Part shown: positions 35,801 through 44,800 of the stretch, piece by piece
How the letters are laid out: every line of letters begins with the position of its first letter
Position numbering within the stretch: the first letter of the stretch is position 1
From: Entonaema liquescens
Lineage: Eukaryota; Ascomycota; Sordariomycetes; Xylariales; Xylariaceae
Reading direction: 5' to 3'
DNA length: 64,000 bases
NCBI GenBank assembly: GCA_902805475.1
Contig: CADCSX010000013.1
Location: 1 to 64,000 of the forward strand
Position numbers and translations under genes: made by a program
The notes under the pieces: model-generated
The model's input: the letters and a program-made list of their open reading frames with translations, nothing else
Told to the model about the DNA's origin: nothing
Databases searched by the model: none

Positions 35801-38800
35801 GTGAAAACGGTCAAATATATTTGTTTAGTGTAAAGATCGTCGGTAGAGTAAACCATCGCTACAGACTGGTTCACTGGTCGGTGCTTCAAAAGTATAACTA
35901 AATATTTTTCCCTTATTTAAATTATATTGTATAAATTGTTTAAATAAAAAAAAAAGAAAGTTATATTCTTAAAAATATATTCTGCACAATTTAAAGAAGT
36001 CTCATTTTACTTTTCATACTAAAAAAAAATTCCAACATAACTTAATCTGTCTTAAAGTATAGCTGACGATAAAATTCCGGAGATTCACCAGGAATAATCA
36101 TTCGAAAATACATCAGTTCCTTCTCGTCCATTGCTTCAACATGCTCAAATCCAACTTTTTGTAGTAAATTTTTACTTGCTTTATTGCCCCTTTCAATAGA
36201 AGCAAGTACTAGCTCTTTGGCCTTTTGTGTGGGAGCACCTGAGCCATAGGTGTAGGCTGGTTTGGTTGGTGTAACTACAGTACCCGAACGTACATTGAAT
36301 CTTGCAACATGACGTGGGAGACTCCACCAAAATTGCATGAAGGCCTTTACAGCTTCGGTACCGTACCCCTGACCCCAGAACTCTTTTCTGAGTTTATAAC
36401 TGAGTAAAGGCCAATTTACATTTAGCAATAGATCGCATTCCCCGATAAGTTTTCCTTCTTTGTCTTCTGGAATCTTCATGAAGATTCCGTAACTTAGACG
36501 CGGGTTATCCCAGGGTCTCAGCTTAGTTGTTAAGGTCTGTAGGTTGAACCTTAAATCGTAAGTGGGCGGAGATCCGCCCACAACGGCTAAGGCGGATGCT
36601 TCGGGTTCGCTGTAAAGAGCGTGGTATCCTTCCAAATCTTTGAGGAGAAAGGGTCGAAGTATAAGGCGAGAAGTAATAATAGGAGTTGACCATTTATCTA
36701 CTTCTAATAGAGGCATAGTCGTTTCCACCGAAGAATACTCCGTTGAGGTAGTAGTAGACATCGTGATCAAGAGAAAACTAAAAGTATTGAGGAGGTGATA
36801 AAGTTTTATGGGGATCAAAATAGTATGGATTCGTCGATGGTGTGAAGTTACTTGTGATTGATGATTTATTGTGAAGAAAGAGAAAACTCAGAAGATTCTA
36901 CATCTTTATATATTTGGCTTTATCTAGATTACAGGTGAATTGTTGGTTTGATTTCTAAGCAAGGTACAAGGTACCTTGTAATCTAATAAATTTTTTTGAG
37001 GCGCAAGCTATGATGATTTGTTCTAAATCAATATCACTCCGAAGATCATCAAGTGAAAAGATCATAAGATCAAAAATGAAATAGATAGGGAGATTGAAAA
37101 TGATAGGTTAAGAGATCTCATGTGATGTAAGATGACAAGATGGATGACGCGTCGTGAGCAGATAAGGTAGGTGTGATTAATGCTTACGATAAAAATGACG
37201 CGTCATCACTCATTAAGGTAGATTAATTGTAATAAAATTAACGACATATGATAGTAGATCTTTCCTCCCCCCCCCCCCGCAAGAAAAATTTTTCTTGCGG
37301 GTCGCTTGCTAGTTTTTTCAAACTTGTTTTGAAAAAAGAAGTTTTATTTTTTTAAACTAGCTGCGCTAAGGGCAAGATAGAAAGGTGTATTTAGTCTTGT
37401 GGCGGCAAATAAAGGTCTAGATCGACGGATATAAATGAAGATCTTCTTGGCATTTTCTGATACGAGATCACGAGACTAAAGGGAATGCCTGTGGCTAAAT
37501 TTAAAGGAAATAAAATGTTAATGATTGGCTAGAGTATTCGTCCGATTCATGATGACAATAAAGATGATATGCGATGACTTTTACTTATCCTTACTCCAAA
37601 AAAAGTGTGACTCATAAGGTGTGAATCCATGAGATATATCTTACACCCTATAGTTACCTAGGGGATCCTCCTGGCGACCCTCTCGTATTCGCCATATAAA
37701 CCTGCCTATATTCGCCGTCTAAACCTGCCTAGTCTACTTCATCGTAGGATCCATAGAAGCAATAGGATGGTGGATTGCGTGGCGAAGAAGACAAGTGGCA
37801 AAAATGAATTGCATGAAATATGACAAGGTTGATTCCGAATTAGATAGTAAGGAAATATCCTTAATAATTTTTATTGGGTAAATTTACAGTAGGAGTCTTG
37901 GCAATGTGGAGTATAAAAGATAAAACCTGTTTTCTACCCGGCGTAGCCCCCTTTGGGTCCCGGTACCCAAAGGCAAATGAAATGGGGGGCGTAGCCGGGT
38001 ATAAATATCCTTATCTTATGACTCAATGATCGGCATAAACAAAATAGGTTTGCGTAATTATAAATGAAACAATATACACAAACAACGAATAAGATTCCTT
38101 ACCCCCCGCAAGCTTTAGCTTCGCTAGGGGGGTTAGATATTTATTGTAGGACTCCTGAATGATGTGGCGATAGGTGATTCGTTCGATCTTTGAGCGATTT
38201 ATTTAGTATGATTTTTAGATTGATCGGTAGATGGTGTAGGATAAACAACCGATGACGGAGATTTCCGGCGGCTACGCCGCCCCTCCCCTTTTCCCAATCC
38301 GGGTCTTTAGGAGGCGCATAAAGAGGGAAAAGGGGTGGTTATTTGTTTAAGCTTATCTATTAGTTATAACCTTAGGTAAAAAATCTTGGCATACCTAGAT
38401 ACTAGATAAGGTTGCGTAAGATGGTGTGGCAATCATTTTTCGTTTTGAAGCATAACCTTTTATTAAGGATTTAATTTCACCGCTTCAAAAGCTATATAAG
38501 TTTTCAGTTCTCCCAGCTTGGGTTAAAAATTCCTGGCTAATATTCTTATCCTATCTCGAGCTACTTTTTTGGCTAGCTACTAGTTCACGAGCCAGCCTTA
38601 TATAAAGTCAATTATCTTCGATTAGTTATTCTTTCAATGATGGATTTCGGTACCACAAACCCACACACTGGTAGTTGGACACCCAGTTCTCCTGCATTCC
38701 ACGGTCTCCCGTCTACTAGTCATGAAGCGTTGGCTTCTACCTTTTGTCTTGATCAAGACAAAACTAGTACTTCACGACGGAGCCCTCAATTTAAAGAGGA

Positions 38801-41800
38801 GAACCCTGTAAACTCTTCTTTATTGTCGAACTGCTCTCGAGCAAAGACTTTCGAACCCAAATGGACTGGGTGTACAGATCAGTACGGGGATACTGAATTG
38901 AATACCGAGTGTAAGTTCTATTCTTATATTAATATTATTATTACTAATACGCTATTAGTGGAATCTTCTACTCTCTCAGAGGAACCTGAGTCGGTAAAAT
39001 ATTCAAGAAATGGTTCCGGGCGCCTTACGGCGCCCGGAACCAGGATTAGGAGTACTAAAGGAAAATTCACAGGTAAATTTTATTATCCTATTAATATTCT
39101 TTTATTAATTTATTACTAGCGAGAAGATCTAAGGTTCGTCCTGATGGAGGCCCTTGGCGTTATGGGTCTCCTCATTTGACGGAAAAATCTGCTCTAAATA
39201 TGAAACGTGATGAGATACGAAATAAGTTTTCTTCTGATTCAGTTCAGAAGGAATGCACCAAGACCGTCTTGAAAAAGCGTCCTAAAACTCAAACGCTTTT
39301 GGATAAACTTGAGCAAGTTGTTAAGGAACATTTTAAGGATAATACCATGGAGGGTAATACGACGGCTATGGCTTCTGCGGACATTATGTCATGGAAACGA
39401 ATTTTTGGTATAGTGGAAGAGGATGAACAAAATATTACGGAATTCAGTGTTAATTTTAAATATATTAGTTATACATAGTAGTATAATTTGGGTGAGGTAA
39501 TATTTACTTGAAACTCCCCTTTTTTATTATACTGCAATGCTAGTGAAAACGGTCAAATATATTTGTTTAGTGTAAAGACCGTCGGTAGAGTAAACTATCG
39601 CTACAGACTGGTTCACTGGTGGGTGTCTGAAACGGCGCTTCATGTACAGTCGAGGTTTTTTTTCTATATAAAATTCCAATATTTTTATAGAGACACAAGG
39701 CTTTATATTATATTTAATTTTATTTTAATAAGTATAAAGTACAGGGTTTACTTATTTTAAACATGATAAGCTAAATAATACAGCTATAATGAGTAAATTA
39801 AAGATTTGGCTACAGTTGAACGGCGAAGTAATAGCTGTAATAAAATACCACTAATTGCTGGAAACTCTTCTGTTCAGATGACAATCAGCAGGGAAATTAA
39901 CATATATTGTTAAAACCTTCAGAGACTATACGTGGTACATTTAACTTTTTTATATAGTTGTATTTTTATATATAGATTAAGCAAATGAAGATATAGTCCA
40001 AACCATTAAATAAATTTAATGTAAGGAGAGTCGCGCCTCCTACCCTTTTTAATAATAGTAAATGTTTCAGTATATTCGCAAACATTAACCTATTTGAGGT
40101 TAATAAATTGTTTATACTGGGTTGTTACAAACAAAGGTTTAATGTATTACTAACCTTATAAGTGCTATTCCATGAATAGGACAAGATATTGTTGAGTTCA
40201 TAAACAATACAAAAATTCTTAATTTAGAAATGATCGTTATTATTTTATTTTCTTTAGGACCGTTATGTTATCAGCAAATTAAAAGCATTTCTTTACCTAC
40301 TATAGGTATTGTTAATAAAAATGCTTTAAAAAAAAGTAATAAAGCTTTAAGAATGAATAAAGAAGAATATTTATCAATTCCTTCATCTTTTTTAGGTTTT
40401 TTTGTAGGACTAATAGATGGGGATGGTTATTTTCAAATAAGTAAAACACCAAAAGGATATATAACAATAAAATTAGTTATATCATTACATTTAGAGGATT
40501 TAGCTACTTTAGAGTATATTAGTTCTGTCTTAAAATTAGGAAAGATAAATATTTATAAAGATTTAAGAAGTCCAACTTGTAAATTAGTAATTAATAGGAC
40601 TGATTTGCAAGAAGTCTTATTTCCTTTATTATTGTACCATAATATTTTTTTCTTAACTAATACTAGAATAGATCAATTTAATTTATCTATGTATATATTA
40701 GAAAAAGATATTAAGATGTTTAATGAAATACCTTCATCTATTCCTACTATTTTTAAGTTACCTAATAATCCTACTGATTATACACTATTACCTTTTTTTA
40801 AAAATTGAATTGTAGGATTTACGTGTTCAGAGGGTTCTTTTTTTATAAAAAGCAATAATGATGGTTGTTTTCAACTAAAGCAAAGATTACATACTAATTT
40901 ATTTGAGGCATTTAAATTAATATTTAATACAAATAGAAAAATAGATACCACAAATAATTATAGTCAATTTGGTGTTAGTTCTAAAGCTGATATACAAAAA
41001 GTTATAAATTTTTTTTCATTTTCAGGTTTACATCCTTTAATAGGATTAAAGTATATTCAATATACAACCTGACTTAATAATTTGCGTGAGAGTTCTCGGT
41101 ATAATAAATTAAATTATCCCTCTTAAGGAAAATATAATAATGTAAAGAATAAATTAATAACTGTAACGGGCTCCTTAAAACAGTAATGTTTTAGAGGCAA
41201 ATGGGGAAAATTACAAGAACATTCAATAAACAACCTCCGGTTTATTAGATTATTTGTAGCGGAATTTAATTCGGTGTAATTAAAAGGATTAAAAGCGTTC
41301 AACGACTAACGAGTGAGTAATACCTACAATAAGCTCGACACGATACCCCCAAAACCTAATCTTTAGGTTTAAGATATAGTCTAAATACTTTGTGAACAAA
41401 GTAAGGTATAATTTAAATGTTATACAAATTTAATTGTCATTTGAGGAGGTTTTAAACACTTAGAACCATATTACGGTGACGTAATATTAAAAATCTTGCT
41501 TAATGCTAGAATATCCCCTATTATAGAAATTACATACGTTTTAATTTTTTTAACTGTTTACGTGAAAATTGTAATGACAGGGGGACAACCAGCAGGGGTT
41601 AAAAGTATTTCTACTTTACAAGCCTCTCAGAGACTAAACGCAGGAGATCTTAAATATGCTTATTTAGTTGGTTTATTTGAAGGTGAGGGTTATTTTTCAA
41701 TAACTAAAAAAGGTATCTATTTATTATATGAAGTAGGTATTGAATTATCTATAAAAGATGTTCAATTAATATATAAAATAAAAAGTTTATTAGGAGTAGG

Positions 41801-44800
41801 AGAGGTTAGCTTTAGAAAAAGAGGGGAAATAGAAATGGTTTTATTAAGAATAAGGAATAAAAAGCATTTAAAAGAATTTATTTTACCTATTTTTGATAAA
41901 TATCCTATGTTTTCTAACAAACAATATGATTATTTAAGATTTAGAGATTGTTTAATTTCTAATATCACTAAATATTCAGATTTACCCTCTTATACTAGAG
42001 ATATAAAACCTTTAAATGATATTCAATCAATAATAAATGCTCCTTATTTTTCATCTTGGTTAATAGGATTTATAGAAGCTGAAGGTTGCTTTAGTACGTA
42101 TAAACTTAAAAAAGATGAAGATTATATGGTGGCTAGTTTTGATCTTTCTCAAAAAAATGGTGAAATTTTATTATCTGCTATAGGTACATATCTTTCTTTT
42201 ACTACAGTTATCCATTGCGATAAGTTTAATTGTTATAAATTAAAAGTAACAAGTGTTAGATCAATAGAGAATACTCTAAAATTTATTCAATCTGCACCTG
42301 TTAAATTACTTGGTAATAAAAAATTACAATATTTATTGTGATTAAAAGAATTAAGAAAAATTGATAGATATAATAAAAAAATCCTAATACCTTCTAATTA
42401 CTAATTAAGTACTTATATTTAAGATTAAGATATAGTCCGATCAATAAAGAAATTTATTGAGAATAGTGAGAGTAATTAGTTAAACTAATTATGGAGGCTA
42501 TCAACATACATGCAGTGTAAATAATGCAACATTAAATAGATTTTTTGCATTACATTTTGTATTACCATTTGTATTGGCTGCATTAGCTTTAATGCATTTA
42601 ATAGCACTCCATGATACAGCAGGGTCAAGTAACCCTTTAGGTGTATCAGGTAATTATGATAGATTACCATTTGCTCCTTATTTCTTATTTAAAGATTTAA
42701 TAACTATATTTATCTTTATATTTGTTTTAAGTTTATTCGTATTCTTCATGCCTAACGCATTAGGAGATAGTGAAAATTATATAATGGCTAATCCTATGCA
42801 AACTCCTCCTGCTATAGTGCCAGAATGATAAAGTAAAATAAATGTCATTCTAAAATCTCGCGAATTGCTGGAAACCCTTTTTAATTTAAATAAGACAATC
42901 AGCAAGAAAGCCTTTTATTAAGCTAATATATACTAGCTAATTAAGGAATCTTCAGAGACTATGCACGAGACAATTAAAGGCGCTTTGTTTTTAATTGAAG
43001 AGATAGTCCGATCATGGTAGTGATACTATGAGTTTAACACACCATCAATTGATTTATCCCCTATACTATTCTTTATGTATAGTCCAGTATTATTTGCTGC
43101 ACGTTCAACAAAAGGAATAACTCGTTTATCTCCTACTGAAAGAGCTGCAATAAAATTACCTGAGGAAGTAAAGGAAGTATTGATAGGGATTTTACTTGGT
43201 GATGCCCACATTTGTGGGATAGTTGTGAAAAGATTAGTGTTTTTTGTTCATTATTATTTCTTTATATGATTTTTAATTTTTTATCCAATTTATATAAATT
43301 TTGCTAGCTTAAAAGTTGTTTATCTTAACCTTAAAGTTCAAAAAGCTACCATTTTAAAAGAAAATAAAGGTAAATCTGGTATTTATTTATGAACTAATAA
43401 AATTAACGGTAAAAGATACGTAGGAAGCTCAGTAAATTTATATAATAGATTTAGAAAGTATTTTAATATTTCTTATCTTAAATATTTTGAGGATATTATG
43501 ATTATTTATAGAGCTTTGTTAGCTCATGGTTTTTATAATTTTACTTTAGAAATTTTAGAATATTGTGAGCCTTCGGTTTTAATAGAAAGAGAACAATATT
43601 GGATTGATCTTTTGAAACCTGAATATAATATTTTAAAAATAGCTGGTTCAAGATTAGGAGCTAAACACTCTTTAGATGCTATAGCTAAAATAAAAGCTGG
43701 AGCTTTAAATCGTTCAGAAGAAGCTTTAGCTAAAAACTTGAAGCATTTAAATGAATTAAATTATAGTCAAGAACATAAAGAGCATTTGATTAGACTTAAT
43801 ACATCTCTTGAGCATATAGCTAAAACCGCTAACCCTGTTAATGTATTTGATACACTGAAAAGGGAAAGTATTGAATTTAGATCAATTACTCAAGCGGCAA
43901 GCTTCTTTAAAGTTCATCCTGAAACTATTCGTAGATGTATAGTAAAAGAAAAGCTTTTTTTAAATAAGTATCTTATAACTAAATTATCTAAGTAATTAGA
44001 TAATAAATAATTATATAAATTTAACTAGTTTATAGTCTCCTCACCTATCGGTGCACAGCTTTGCGATGTGTCTGTATATTTAAGGACGATCTATATCTAA
44101 CCTAGTAAGAAGGACACCAACTGCTAATTCTAGATTAGTTTATGCTCAAACTGCTGTAAAACATAAAGAATATTTCGATTATGTATTTAGTTTCTTTTTA
44201 CCTTTTTGTGCTAATGACTATAAACCTCAATCTAGATTAGTAGTGGATAATAGTACTAAAAAAACATACAGTGCTATATCTTTCACAACTATGCAACTCC
44301 CTTGTTTTAATGAATATAGAGAGTTATTTTATGATTTAAATAGAAAAAAAATAGTCCCCGAAAACATAGGAGAATTGTTAACTCCCCGTGGTTTAGCTTT
44401 TTGAATTAGTGATGACGGAAGTAGACAAGGTAGCGGTTTACATATAAGTGTTTATGGATTCTCTAACACAGATGTCGATAAATTAATGTTTACTCTACAA
44501 GATAAATTTAATCTTAAATGCTCTATACATTATAACAGAGATAACAAACCCCGTATTTATATATTTAAAGAATCTATGAATACTTTAATAACTTTAGTTA
44601 AACCTTATTTTATTAAAGAAATGTTATATAAATTAGGGTTATAAAGCTGTCATAAGTTTTTCCTGCATGTCTTGCAGCAGGGGATATAACTATTGATAAA
44701 TCGATTTATTACCTTTCTATGCTATATTAAGATCTATACCTAATAAACTTTTAGGAGTAATTGCTATGTTTAGTGCTATTTTAGCGATTATGTTATTACC

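Larger units (their letters stand above)
31880..39484. mobile_element. Nuclear-like DNA insert of two modules
   Basis: Base composition is visibly less AT-rich than the flanks. ORFs use TGG, not TGA, for Trp. TATA boxes precede the genes, and short GT-AG introns interrupt the plus-strand genes. The two modules share a layout: minus-strand enzyme gene, spacer with TGACG(T/C)GTCA sites, plus-strand two- or three-exon gene, ribozyme segment. The enzyme promoters resemble each other (GTGAAGAAAGAGAAA, TTTGATTTxTAAGCAAGGT), as do the plus-gene promoters (TATCTATTrGTTATA, TCTTGGCA). Mitochondrial-type GC clusters occur within it (37265-37305, 38100-38135). It reads as transferred nuclear DNA resident in mitochondria. 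A chimeric assembly is less likely but not excluded. Confidence 0.65.
29811..39808 (+). other. Giant (about 10 kb) group I intron 4 of cob with nuclear-like insert
   Basis: Starts after SLWG and ends at G 39808 before GCTACAGT. Order: LAGLIDADG ORF, LAGLIDADG_2 ORF, ribozyme copy A (31530-31860), nuclear-like module 1, ribozyme copy B (35733-35900, truncated), nuclear-like module 2, ribozyme copy C (39487-39808). Only copy C is contiguous with the 3' exon, so it should be the splicing one. Confidence 0.75.
42830..44703 (+). other. Group I intron 8 of cob (nested element)
   Basis: After VPEW(T|AT), ending in G at 44703. Core at about 42860-43020: GCGAATTGCTGGAAACCC, CAATCAGCAAGAAAGCC, CTTCAGAGACTATGC and GATAGTCCGATCATGG. 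Its LAGLIDADG_2 gene is split by a GIY-YIG insert. Confidence 0.82.

Noticed and set aside
31880..39484. The nuclear-like block as a simple assembly error
   Set aside because: Three tandem ribozyme copies at its internal and outer borders, and mitochondrial GC clusters inside it, would be hard to create by misassembly. It is still not excluded without reads.
31880..39484. Insert as an integrated mitochondrial linear plasmid
   Set aside because: No DNA or RNA polymerase gene and no terminal inverted repeats; genes have spliceosomal-type introns instead.
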